Assembly (NCBI RefSeq): GCF_041224595.1
Contig: NZ_JBGFGN010000151.1
Location: forward strand, 62,001 to 126,000
Reading direction: 5' to 3'
Length of the DNA: 64,000 bases
Source: Donghicola sp041224595
GTDB taxonomy: Bacteria; Pseudomonadota; Alphaproteobacteria; Rhodobacterales; Rhodobacteraceae
Shown here: positions 33,712-42,499 of the stretch, piece after piece
Layout: the number at the start of each line of letters is the position of its first letter
Numbering within the stretch: the stretch's first letter is position 1
Program-made: the position numbers and the translations under genes
Notes under the pieces: model-generated
Seen by the model: only the letters and a program-made list of their open reading frames with translations
What the model was told of the DNA's origin: nothing
Databases searched by the model: none

Positions 33712-34968
33712 TTAGTCAGTCGGTTCGATCCTCGGACGCGCGATCAGATTTTCGATCCAGTTCAACTGGCAGGGCAAGCAAACCCGCTTGAGATCGTACT
33801 TTGAGACCGCCAATTCGCGAGCATTCTTGCCCAAACGACTCGCAAGCTCTTTGTCTTCCAGCACGTTGCACACCTGATCCACCAAGGCGCCCTTGTCGAA
33901 GAAATCCACCAACTGCCCGTTGTGACCATCCACGATGACCTCTTTCACAGGGGCCACATCGCTTGCCACAATCGGCGCCTCGCTGGCCATTGCCTCGATC
34001 AGCGACCAAGACAAGACAAACGGATAGGTCAAATAGACGTGCGCGCTGGTGATCTGCAGCATCGTCAGGAACTTGTCGTAGGGAATCTTGCCAAGGAAGT
34101 GGACGCGCGCCCAATCCTCGTCGGGAATCTGCCCGCGCACCTGATCAATAAAGATCTGCTTCCAGGTTTGTCCTTTGGGCGGCGCGGCTCCATAGCTGAC
34201 CCCGTCCCCGCCAACGATTAATACCTTGGCGTTGGGGCGGCGCTTCAGCAGTTCGGGCAGCGCCCGCATAAAGATGTGGTAGCCTCGGTATGGCTCGAGG
34301 TTACGGTTCACAAAGGTGACAACCTCGTCCTCTTTGCTGAGCGACAGCCCCTCAATCTCTAGACGCGCTTCGGAATTCGGGCCGATGGCATCTGTATCGA
34401 TCCCGTCATGAGAGATGGTGATCTTGGTCTTGAGCGCGTCAGGATAGGTCGACAACTGAAAGCTGGTCGGACAGATGCCGGCATCCATGATCTCGTGATG
34501 CAGTCGGTTGTTTACGTTCTTCATCCGGATGCGCATGGGCTCTGTCGCCGCCTCGCGCGCTGGGAATTCGGGATCAAAGTTCATACCGCCGTCAGAAGAC
34601 TGGTAGTAGAGCTCGCAGAACAAACCGAGGCGGGTGTTGGGCCACACGTCCTTCATGAACAGCGACTCGCCCCAACCGGGGTGCGCAATCACAGCCGCAG
34701 GGTTGAAGCCTTGTTTCTTCAGGTCCATCGCGGCGCGATACGCGCCCTCTGCGCGGTGCAATTTGGTGTCCATATCCAACAGCCATGGATGCACGTGTTG
34801 CGCCTTCGGAGCCTTGATCGTGTAGGGGATAATCTGGACACCCTGCCACTTGGTGGGCTTGTTCACACGCGGAGTCAGCGCCAATACACGGTGCCCTTTG
34901 GCCGCCAAAGCGGGCGCAAGGTGCTTGAACTGCCCGGGGAAGTTGTTGTGAATAAATAAAATGTCCAT
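33712..34968 (-). CDS. Glycosyltransferase family 4 protein
   Basis: A 418-residue GT-B enzyme that transfers a sugar, probably to an extracellular polysaccharide or lipid. The N-terminal Rossmann domain begins MDILFIHNNFPGQFKHLAP. The C-terminal domain has VTFVNRNLEPYRGYHIFMRALPELL, VLIVGGDG and the acidic donor-site motif SLIEAMASEAPIVASDVAPVKEVI. The start at 34968 avoids 46 upstream residues of arginine-rich, unlikely sequence. It runs divergently from leuS. It is not usual between DUF3576 and leuS as I know the locus, so it may be another acquired gene. Confidence 0.88.
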   Translation of the reverse strand: MDILFIHNNFPGQFKHLAPALAAKGHRVLALTPRVNKPTKWQGVQIIPYTIKAPKAQHVHPWLLDMDTKLHRAEGAYRAAMDLKKQGFNPAAVIAHPGWGESLFMKDVWPNTRLGLFCELYYQSSDGGMNFDPEFPAREAATEPMRIRMKNVNNRLHHEIMDAGICPTSFQLSTYPDALKTKITISHDGIDTDAIGPNSEARLEIEGLSLSKEDEVVTFVNRNLEPYRGYHIFMRALPELLKRRPNAKVLIVGGDGVSYGAAPPKGQTWKQIFIDQVRGQIPDEDWARVHFLGKIPYDKFLTMLQITSAHVYLTYPFVLSWSLIEAMASEAPIVASDVAPVKEVIVDGHNGQLVDFFDKGALVDQVCNVLEDKELASRLGKNARELAVSKYDLKRVCLPCQLNWIENLIARPRIEPTD

Positions 34969-35122
34969 CAAGTACGCTACCACAATTCTGCCTAAATCAG
35001 AGATAGGCCGAAGAAACGCGACTGCACAACGGTAAATCCGTAAAAAAACAGGCTGCCTCTGGACCAAAAGGCCACACACGCCTATCACCCCGCGCAAGTA
35101 TCGCATGATCGGGGTCCGTCTG

Positions 35123-37702
35123 ATGTCACGCTATGAAGCCAACGCAATCGAAGCCAAATGGCAAAAATCCTGGGAAGAGGCCGGTGTGTTCACCGCCGAA
35201 CGCAGCGACGACAAGCCAAAGTACTACGTGCTCGAGATGTTCCCCTATCCGTCGGGCCGCATCCACATGGGCCACGTGCGCAACTACACCATGGGCGACG
35301 TGATCGCGCGCTACAAGCTGTCCACCGGCCACAACGTACTGCACCCCATGGGCTTTGATGCCTTTGGCATGCCTGCGGAAAACGCGGCCATGAAGTCGGG
35401 CGGTCATCCCAAGGACTGGACCTATGGCAACATCGACGAGATGGTTGCCCAGATGAAGCCCATGGGCTGGTCGCTGGACTGGAACCGCATGTTCGCCACC
35501 TGCGACGTGGAATACTACGGTCAGCAGCAGGCGCTGTTCCTTGATATGCTGGAAGCGGGCCTCGTTTACCGCAAGAACGCCGTCGTGAACTGGGATCCGG
35601 TCGACATGACCGTTCTGGCGAACGAACAGGTGGAAAACGGCCGCGGCTGGCGTTCAGGCGCTCTGGTCGAGCGCCGCGAGCTGACCCAGTGGTTCTTCAA
35701 GATCAGCGATTACTCGGACGAACTTCTGTCCGCGCTCGACACGCTGGACAACTGGCCCGCCAAGGTGAAAACCATGCAGGCCAACTGGATCGGCAAGTCG
35801 CGCGGTCTGCAGTTCGCCTTCTCGACCGTGGACGCACCCGACGGGTTCGACCGCATTGAGGTCTACACCACCCGCCCCGACACCCTGATGGGCGCCAGCT
35901 TTATGGGCATCTCGCCTGACCACCCGCTGGCCAAGCAGCTGGAGCAGACCAACCCCGAGATCGCGGCCTTCTGCGAAGACTGCCGCCGCATGGGCACCAC
36001 CGAGGAAGAGCTGGAAAAAGCCGAGAAGAAGGGCTTTGACACCGGCCTGACCGTGCGCCACCCGTTCGACACCTCGTGGGAGCTGCCGATCTATATCGCG
36101 AACTTCATCCTGATGGACTACGGCACCGGCGCGATCTTTGGTTGCCCCGCCCATGACCAGCGGGACTTTGAATTCGCCACCAAGTATGGCCTGCCCATTG
36201 CCCCTGTTTTCGTGTCTGCGGACGTGGAAGCGGACGGTGCAGATGAGTATTTTAAGCAAAAAGAAGAGGCCTTCGTCCCGATGAAATCGGAGACGGTCCG
36301 CTACATTCGCGGGTTCTGTGGCGCCGAGCTGCAAACCGGCGAAGATGCCGTCGCCGCCGCGATCGAATTCTGCGAGTCTCAAGGCGTCGGCCACGGGGTG
36401 ACCAAGTTCCGTCTGCGCGACTGGGGTCTGTCCCGTCAGCGCTACTGGGGCTGCCCGATTCCCGTGGTGCACTGCGAGGCTTGCGGTGTCGTTCCCGAGA
36501 AGAAAGAGAACCTGCCGGTCAAACTGCCCGACGACGTGACCTTTGACGTGCCGGGCAACCCGCTGGACCGTCACCCCACATGGCGCAACTGTGACTGTCC
36601 GTCCTGTGGTGCGCCCGCGCGCCGCGAGACCGACACCATGGACACCTTTGTGGACAGCTCGTGGTACTTTGCCCGCTTTACTGCGCCGCGCGCCGACACC
36701 CCGACCGATGCGGCCGAGGCCGAGTACTGGATGAACGTCGACCAGTATATTGGCGGGATCGAGCACGCGATTCTGCACCTGCTGTATTCGCGCTTCTTTG
36801 CGCGCGCAATGAACATCACCGGCCACCTGCCCGAAAAGTCCAAAGAGCCATTCAACGCTCTGTTCACCCAAGGCATGGTGACCCACGCGATCTACAAAAC
36901 CGAGGACGCTGATGGCCGCCCCGTCTACCACTACCCCGAAGAAGTGGAGACCAAGGATGGCAAGGTTGTCTTGAAAGACTCCGGCGCCGAGGTCGAGGTT
37001 GTGCCCTCGGCCAAGATGTCGAAATCCAAGAACAACGTGGTCGACCCGCTGGCGATCATCGACACCTATGGCGCGGACACCGCCCGCTGGTTCATGCTGT
37101 CCGACAGCCCGCCCGAGCGTGACGTGGAATGGACTGCATCGGGTGCCGAAGCGACCTACAAGCACCTGAGCCGCGTTTGGCGCATTGCCACCGATGCTGC
37201 AGCGGACGAAACAGCTGCGAACGATCAGGACAAAGCCCTGCTGCGCGAGATGCACAAGGCGATCCACGATGTGACCGCAGGCGTCGAAAGCTTTGGCTTC
37301 AACGCCTCGATCGCGAAGCTCTATGGTTTCACCAACACGCTGGCGAAATCCAAGGCAGGCGGTGATGCGAAGCGCGAGGCGACCAAGATCCTTGCGCAGC
37401 TGATGTCGCCCATCACCCCCCACTTGGCCGAGGAAATCTGGGCCTTGCTTGGTGGCACGGGTCTGATCGCTCAGGCCGACTGGCCAAAGTCGGACGAATC
37501 GATGCTGGTCGAGGACGAGGTCACCCTGCCCATCCAGATCAACGGCAAGCGCCGCGGCGAAATCACCGTCCCCAAAGATCTGGCGAAGGAAGAGGTTGAA
37601 AAGCTGGCCCTCGCACACGAAGCTGTTGTGCGTGCGCTCGATGGAAACGCACCGAAAAAGCTGATTGTTGTGCCGGGACGGATCGTCAATGTCGTCGTTT
37701 AA
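35123..37702 (+). CDS. leuS: Leucyl-tRNA synthetase
   Basis: Class I aminoacyl-tRNA synthetase charging tRNA-Leu. The 859 residues include the HIGH-type motif YPSGRIHMGH, the CP1 editing domain (about 220-410, TTRPDTLMGASF), the zinc region with CPSCGAPARRETD, KMSKS as SAKMSKSKNN, and an anticodon-binding domain. The ATG at 35105 would add six residues. It starts the leuS-lptE-holA operon; lptE begins inside its last codons. Confidence 0.97.
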   Translation: MSRYEANAIEAKWQKSWEEAGVFTAERSDDKPKYYVLEMFPYPSGRIHMGHVRNYTMGDVIARYKLSTGHNVLHPMGFDAFGMPAENAAMKSGGHPKDWTYGNIDEMVAQMKPMGWSLDWNRMFATCDVEYYGQQQALFLDMLEAGLVYRKNAVVNWDPVDMTVLANEQVENGRGWRSGALVERRELTQWFFKISDYSDELLSALDTLDNWPAKVKTMQANWIGKSRGLQFAFSTVDAPDGFDRIEVYTTRPDTLMGASFMGISPDHPLAKQLEQTNPEIAAFCEDCRRMGTTEEELEKAEKKGFDTGLTVRHPFDTSWELPIYIANFILMDYGTGAIFGCPAHDQRDFEFATKYGLPIAPVFVSADVEADGADEYFKQKEEAFVPMKSETVRYIRGFCGAELQTGEDAVAAAIEFCESQGVGHGVTKFRLRDWGLSRQRYWGCPIPVVHCEACGVVPEKKENLPVKLPDDVTFDVPGNPLDRHPTWRNCDCPSCGAPARRETDTMDTFVDSSWYFARFTAPRADTPTDAAEAEYWMNVDQYIGGIEHAILHLLYSRFFARAMNITGHLPEKSKEPFNALFTQGMVTHAIYKTEDADGRPVYHYPEEVETKDGKVVLKDSGAEVEVVPSAKMSKSKNNVVDPLAIIDTYGADTARWFMLSDSPPERDVEWTASGAEATYKHLSRVWRIATDAAADETAANDQDKALLREMHKAIHDVTAGVESFGFNASIAKLYGFTNTLAKSKAGGDAKREATKILAQLMSPITPHLAEEIWALLGGTGLIAQADWPKSDESMLVEDEVTLPIQINGKRRGEITVPKDLAKEEVEKLALAHEAVVRALDGNAPKKLIVVPGRIVNVVV

Positions 37703-38189
37703 CCTGACCCGCCGCACCTTTGTTCTGGGTGCGGCAATGACCCTGGGTCTGGCCGGATGCGGTTTGAAACCGTCTCTGGCGCCGGGCGGGGCTGCGCAGT
37801 CGCTGTTCGGGCGGCTGCGGGCGCGGGACCCCGAGAACCGGTTGGAATATCTGTTCGTGCGCCGGTTCGAAGAACGCGCAGGCCTGACCACGTCGGGCGA
37901 TCTGGTGCTGACCTACGATCTGGACATCACGCGTTCGGCCCAAGGCATCACGTCCGAACAGATCACCAGCCGCTACATGCTGTCGGGCAAGGCCACCTAT
38001 TCCGTCCGCCGCGCGGGCAGCGAGGCGTCCTTGGCCCACGGGTCTGTCACGGCCTTTACCGGCTATTCGGCCACCGGCTCGACCGTTGCGACGCAGGCCG
38101 CCCAAGCGGATGCCGCCGAACGTCTGGCCACCCAGCTGGCCGATCTGGTCGTCGCCCGTCTGACCGCAGAGGCCACGCGCCTGCAATGA
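37689..38189 (+). CDS. lptE: LPS-assembly lipoprotein LptE
   Basis: The outer-membrane plug lipoprotein of the LptDE translocon. The 166-residue protein starts MSSFNLTRRTFVLGAAMTLGLAGC, a lipoprotein signal with twin arginines, which is unusual and could indicate Tat export. Similarity to enterobacterial LptE is low, as is common in alphaproteobacteria, and the call relies strongly on position between leuS and holA. It overlaps leuS by 14 bases and holA by 4. Confidence 0.85.
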   Translation: MSSFNLTRRTFVLGAAMTLGLAGCGLKPSLAPGGAAQSLFGRLRARDPENRLEYLFVRRFEERAGLTTSGDLVLTYDLDITRSAQGITSEQITSRYMLSGKATYSVRRAGSEASLAHGSVTAFTGYSATGSTVATQAAQADAAERLATQLADLVVARLTAEATRLQ

Positions 38190-39214
38190 AACTGTCTCCG
38201 CGCGACGCCAGCAGCTATATCGCGCGCCCTGACCCAGGGAGGCCGGGGATACTGCTGTACGGCGCAGACCCCATGCGGGTCGCCGACCGCCGGCAGAAAA
38301 TCGTCTCTAACCTGATCGGCCCCGACGGCGAATCCGAGATGCGCCTGAACCGCGTCCAAGGCGCGGACGTGCGCAAAGACGGCGCGCTCTTGTTCGACGC
38401 TTTAAAAGAACAAGGTTTCTTCCCCGGCCAGCGCTGCGTGTTTGTCGAGGATGCGACCGACGGCTGTGCCAAACCCATTGCCGCAGCTTTAGAAGGCTGG
38501 CGTCCGGGCGATGCCGTTCTTGTGGTCACGGCAGGCCAGCTTGCTGCCAAATCTGCCCTGCGCAAAGTGTTCGAAAGCCACCCTCAGGCCTATGCGCTTG
38601 GCATCTACAACGACCCGCCGGGACGAGAAGAGATTGAGGGCATCGTGCGGGAATCGGGCCTCGACCTGCCCGACCGCGACGCGATGGACGGGCTGGTTGC
38701 GCTGGCCCAAACGCTGGAACCCGGCGATTTCCGCCAGACGGTTCAGAAGCTGGCCCTCTACAAATATGGCGACACCTCGCCCGTCACCGCCGAGGATATC
38801 ACCGCCTGCGCCCCCGCCTCGACCGAGGCCGCGATTGATGATGTGCTCGATATCGTGTCGGACGGCCAGCCGCAAAAGCTTGGCCCCGTGATGCGCCGTC
38901 TCGAGGCTCAAGGCACCAAGCCGACCGAGTTGATGATCTTTGCCCTGCGGCATTTCAAAACCCTGCATGCCGTGGCCTCTGCCCCCGGCGGCCCTTCTGC
39001 TGGCATCGCTGCGCTCCGTCCTCCCGTTTTCGGCCCCCGCCGCTCGAAACTGGAACGTCAGGCCGGCCGCTGGCCCAGCCTGAAACTCCAAACCGCCATC
39101 GGGCTTTTGGTGGAAACCGACCTCAAACTACGCTCGGCGGGGCAAACCGCCCCCGACATGGCGCTGGTCGAACGCGCGCTCCTGCGCCTTACGATGCTGG
39201 GAAACAGCCGTTAA
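38186..39214 (+). CDS. holA: DNA polymerase III subunit delta
   Basis: The clamp-loader subunit that opens the beta sliding clamp. The 342-residue protein has the N-terminal AAA-like region (ILLYGADPMRVADRRQKIV), FVEDATDG, and the C-terminal collar (LMIFALRHFKTLHAV). The gene is coupled to lptE by atga, as usual. Its stop overlaps by four bases with the stop of a convergent flavoprotein gene. Confidence 0.93.
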   Translation: MKLSPRDASSYIARPDPGRPGILLYGADPMRVADRRQKIVSNLIGPDGESEMRLNRVQGADVRKDGALLFDALKEQGFFPGQRCVFVEDATDGCAKPIAAALEGWRPGDAVLVVTAGQLAAKSALRKVFESHPQAYALGIYNDPPGREEIEGIVRESGLDLPDRDAMDGLVALAQTLEPGDFRQTVQKLALYKYGDTSPVTAEDITACAPASTEAAIDDVLDIVSDGQPQKLGPVMRRLEAQGTKPTELMIFALRHFKTLHAVASAPGGPSAGIAALRPPVFGPRRSKLERQAGRWPSLKLQTAIGLLVETDLKLRSAGQTAPDMALVERALLRLTMLGNSR

Positions 39215-40368
39215 TACCGCGCCGCGGCCAAGCCTGCCCAGCGCCCACTCGCCAGACACGCGGTCAGCAGATAGCCCCCCGTCGGGGCCTCCCAATCCAG
39301 CATCTCGCCGCAGGCAAAGACACCGGGCCGCTCCCGCAGCATCAGCTTCCCGTCCAAAGCGCTGAACCGCAGTCCCCCCGCGACCGAAATCGCCTCGTCC
39401 ATTGGACGCGGCCCCACCAACGACAAAGGCAACCCCTTCAGCACCGGCGCCAGATCATCGGGCAAGGGCCGCGCGAATTCCTGTACCAAAGCCACCTTCA
39501 CCGCCGGCATCGACAACGTCTTGCGCAGCCGGTTGGCCAGCGAATCCTTCGCCTTGCCCCGCGCCAAACGCTTGCGCACCTCATCCACGGACAAATGCGG
39601 CAGCAGGTCGACGCGCAGGTCCGCCCCCTCGCGGACCGCCCGCGAAACAGCGTAAATTCCGCCGCCCTCGACCCCACGCGCCGAGACAACGAACTCCCCA
39701 CGCTCCACCTGATCCCCCGCGATCAGGGCCACATCCTTGACCGGCTCGCCAAAATGCTTGGCCATATGCTCGGACCAATCGACCAGAAACCCCATGTTCG
39801 CAGGCTGGAACGGGGCCACATCCCCCACATACTCCGCCCAAGCGCCATCAGACCCCAGCCGCGCCCAGCTCGCACCACCGCATGCCAGCACAGTCACACC
39901 AGCGCGCAACACGACACGCCCCTCAGGCCCATCGACCAACACGTCATCGCCATCCCAACCGGCCCAGCGGTGCCGCACCCGAATCTCGACCCCGTATCCG
40001 TCCAGCCGCCGCAACCAACTGCGCAACAAGGGCGAGGCTTTCATCACCTTCGGAAACACTCGCCCCGAGCTGCCCACGAACAACGGCACGCCCAGATCTT
40101 CGGCCCAGCCCATCATCTCGACCGGCCCAAAATCGCGCAGCGCCGGAACCAAAGGCTCCACCCCCGCCCCATAGGCCGCCACGAACGCCGGCATATCCTC
40201 GTCTTTGGTGATGTTCAGCCCCGACTTACCCGCCATCAGGAACTTGCGCGCCACGCTCGGCTTAGCCTCCAGAACAACCACGCGCCGCCCCTCGGCGCCC
40301 AGCATTTCGGCCGCCATCAGCCCAGCGGGTCCCGCGCCGATCACCAGCGCATCCACAACCTCGACCAT
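39211..40368 (-). CDS. BaiN/HI0933-like NAD(P)/FAD-dependent flavoprotein
   Basis: A 385-residue flavoprotein of unknown substrate. It has the dinucleotide-binding motif ALVIGAGPAGLMAAEML, then MAGKSGLNITKDEDM typical of HI0933-type proteins, and a C-terminal FAD segment (RPGVFACGEMLDWEAPTGGYLLTACLASGRWAG). It looks closest to the TIGR03862 subgroup. The start at 40368 follows aaggggg; upstream frames read through the promoter region. It converges with holA. Confidence 0.88.
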   Translation of the reverse strand: MVEVVDALVIGAGPAGLMAAEMLGAEGRRVVVLEAKPSVARKFLMAGKSGLNITKDEDMPAFVAAYGAGVEPLVPALRDFGPVEMMGWAEDLGVPLFVGSSGRVFPKVMKASPLLRSWLRRLDGYGVEIRVRHRWAGWDGDDVLVDGPEGRVVLRAGVTVLACGGASWARLGSDGAWAEYVGDVAPFQPANMGFLVDWSEHMAKHFGEPVKDVALIAGDQVERGEFVVSARGVEGGGIYAVSRAVREGADLRVDLLPHLSVDEVRKRLARGKAKDSLANRLRKTLSMPAVKVALVQEFARPLPDDLAPVLKGLPLSLVGPRPMDEAISVAGGLRFSALDGKLMLRERPGVFACGEMLDWEAPTGGYLLTACLASGRWAGLAAARY

Positions 40369-40423
40369 GCCAGCCCCCTTGTTCCGAACAGAATTCGCGC
40401 CATGATTACTCACCGAGGCCCCG

Positions 40424-40729
40424 ATGACACAAGAGCACCCCGATCCGATCTGCCCCCTTTGCGACCGCCCGATCCCACCGGACGTCCCCCAAAGCTTGCA
40501 CCACCTGATCCCGCGCCTGCGCGGCGGCAAAGGTGGCCCGACTATCCTGATCCACCACATCTGCCACAAAGAAATCCACGCCGCGATCAGCGAAACAGAG
40601 CTCGCGCGCCACTACAACACGCCCGAATCCCTGCGCGGTCATCCGCAGCTGGCCAAATTCTTTGCATGGGTCGCCAAGCGCCCACCCGACTTCATCTCGA
40701 AATCCAAGGGCGGCCGCCGCAAACGCTAA
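40424..40729 (+). CDS. Small HNH endonuclease-like protein
   Basis: A 101-residue protein with CPLC at the N-terminus, LHHLIPRLRGG and HHICHKEIH, the zinc-binding and catalytic pattern of the HNH nuclease fold. The stand-alone protein occurs commonly in Rhodobacterales, and its substrate is unknown. It lies divergently 55 bases from the flavoprotein gene. Confidence 0.85.
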   Translation: MTQEHPDPICPLCDRPIPPDVPQSLHHLIPRLRGGKGGPTILIHHICHKEIHAAISETELARHYNTPESLRGHPQLAKFFAWVAKRPPDFISKSKGGRRKR

Positions 40730-40762
40730 TCTCTTTCTTGGGTAAAATACCCCGGGGGTGAA

Positions 40763-40794
40763 TTGGCCAACGGCCAAGAGGGGGCAGCGCCCCC
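40763..40794. terminator. Paired hairpins between convergent genes
   Basis: ttggcc/ggccaa (40763-40777) and gggggc/gccccc (40780-40794) lie between the HNH and trhO stops. No T-run follows; this could be a bidirectional terminator. Confidence 0.35.
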
Positions 40795-40802
40795 CCCCTG
40801 CA

Positions 40803-41720
40803 TCACTCGTCCAGTGACAACGTCCCCAAATGGGTCTCGCCCCGCTCGCGGGCCAGTGCCATCTGCTTCTGCCGCTCGCGGAACCGCGCCTTGTCCGCGT
40901 CAGACGTCTCGTCCGCGCACTGATGACAGCTCACACCCGCCTCATATTCAGGACGGTCCTTGTCCTCTGGTAGGATGGGGCGGCGACAGGCGTGGCACAA
41001 CTCGTGCGGCCCTTCCTTCAACCCGTGGCCCACAGACACCCGCCCGTCGAACACAAAGCATTCACCTTCCCACGTGCTCTCTTCTTCGGGCATCTCTTCG
41101 AGGTACCGCAGAATGCCGCCCTTTAGGTGGTACACCTCGGGCACACCCTGCTGCAGCAGGAAGTTCGTAGACTTCTCGCAGCGGATGCCGCCAGTGCAGA
41201 ACATCGCGACGCGTTTGTTGTGAAAGCGGTCCTTGTTCTCTTCCCACCACTTGGGGAATTCGCGGAAGGACTTGGTCATCGGATCGACCGCGCCCTCGAA
41301 CGTGCCGATCGCCACCTCGTAATCATTGCGGGTGTCGATGGTCACCACATCGGGGCTGCGGATCAGCTCGTTCCATTCCTCGGGCTCCACGTAGTTGCCC
41401 ACATGGGCCGTGGGGTCCACGTCGGGCTGGCCCATGGTTACGATCTCTTTCTTCAACCGCACCTTCATGCGGGGAAAGGGCGCCTTTTCTGCGGTTGCCT
41501 CTTTCCACTCCAGCCCCGCGCACCCGGGCAGGCTACGGATATGGGCCAGCACGGCGTCCAGACCATCACGCGGACCGGCGATGGTGCCATTGATCCCCTC
41601 TCGCGCAAGCAAGAGCGAGCCTTTGACATCCCCCGCATCACAGACAGCCTTCAAGGGTTCCTGAAGCGCGGCAGGATCGTCGAAACGGGTGAATTGGTAG
41701 AGAGCAGCAATATAATACAT
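40803..41720 (-). CDS. trhO: tRNA uridine-34 hydroxylase TrhO
   Basis: A rhodanese-type enzyme that uses oxygen to hydroxylate tRNA U34, the first step of ho5U/cmo5U. The 305-residue protein has an N-terminal domain (LLLAREGINGTIAG) and a rhodanese domain with the active-site loop CTGGIRCEKS. The C-terminal cysteines (ELCHACRRP, VSCHQCADE) may bind zinc. The gene is monocistronic as far as seen. Confidence 0.93.
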   Translation of the reverse strand: MYYIAALYQFTRFDDPAALQEPLKAVCDAGDVKGSLLLAREGINGTIAGPRDGLDAVLAHIRSLPGCAGLEWKEATAEKAPFPRMKVRLKKEIVTMGQPDVDPTAHVGNYVEPEEWNELIRSPDVVTIDTRNDYEVAIGTFEGAVDPMTKSFREFPKWWEENKDRFHNKRVAMFCTGGIRCEKSTNFLLQQGVPEVYHLKGGILRYLEEMPEEESTWEGECFVFDGRVSVGHGLKEGPHELCHACRRPILPEDKDRPEYEAGVSCHQCADETSDADKARFRERQKQMALARERGETHLGTLSLDE

Positions 41721-41820
41721 GGCCGATGCAATTATTCTCCTCTTTCATACGTATCAAGAGGCATGATTGACGACACGCCCTGTGCGACCTAGCCTAAAAG
41801 GTCAAAGAGATGGAAAAAAT

Positions 41821-42429
41821 ATGCTGAACGAAGACACCGCTCTGATTGTCATTGATGTTCAGAACGACTTCTGCACCGGAGGCGCCTTGGCCGTCCCCGA
41901 CGGCGAGGCCGTCGTGCCCCTGATCAATGCCATGCTGCCAGACTACGGCGTGCGCGTCTTTACCCAAGACTGGCATCCATCGGATCACAGCTCTTTCGCC
42001 AGTCAGCATAGCGGCAAGCAGCCCTTTGAGACCGTCAGCATGGATTACGGGACCCAAGTCCTGTGGCCCGACCATTGTGTGCAGGGCACCCATGGCGCTG
42101 CGTTTCATGCCGACCTTCTCACGGATCCTGCCGATCTCATCATCCGCAAGGGTTTCAGGAAAAGCATCGACAGCTACTCGGCGTTTTTCGAAAATGACCA
42201 ACAGACCCCAACTGGCCTAATGGGGTATCTTCGCACGCGGAATGTGCAAAAGGTCACGTTAGCCGGACTCGCAACAGACTTCTGCGTGGCGTATTCCGCG
42301 CTAGATGCTGCCCGGCTGGGGTTCGAGGTGACAGTCGATTTGCGTGCCTGCCGCGCGATCGATCTGGATGGCTCTTTGACAAGCGCTCTGTCTGACTTGG
42401 CGCAAAACTCTGTTCGGGTTGTGACCTAA
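41821..42429 (+). CDS. pncA: Nicotinamidase
   Basis: Deamidates nicotinamide to nicotinate in NAD salvage. The 202-residue protein has the isochorismatase fold with catalytic Asp in VIDVQNDFC, the metal-binding D-x-H-x-x-H in DWHPSDHSSF, and the nucleophile Cys in LATDFCVAYSALDA. The start at 41821 gives the standard N-terminus. pncB lies 2.4 kb downstream on the same strand with one kinase gene between. Confidence 0.94.
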   Translation: MLNEDTALIVIDVQNDFCTGGALAVPDGEAVVPLINAMLPDYGVRVFTQDWHPSDHSSFASQHSGKQPFETVSMDYGTQVLWPDHCVQGTHGAAFHADLLTDPADLIIRKGFRKSIDSYSAFFENDQQTPTGLMGYLRTRNVQKVTLAGLATDFCVAYSALDAARLGFEVTVDLRACRAIDLDGSLTSALSDLAQNSVRVVT

Positions 42430-42499
42430 AGGATCGATGTTCACAGCTTTTTAACAAGCTGCTTTGTTTGTCAGGTCCGGAACGTGAAAGACCAGATGC

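Noticed and set aside
35654..37891. Open frame of 745 codons antisense to leuS
   Set aside because: Same artefact; rich in Arg, His and Gly with no motif, and leuS is certain.
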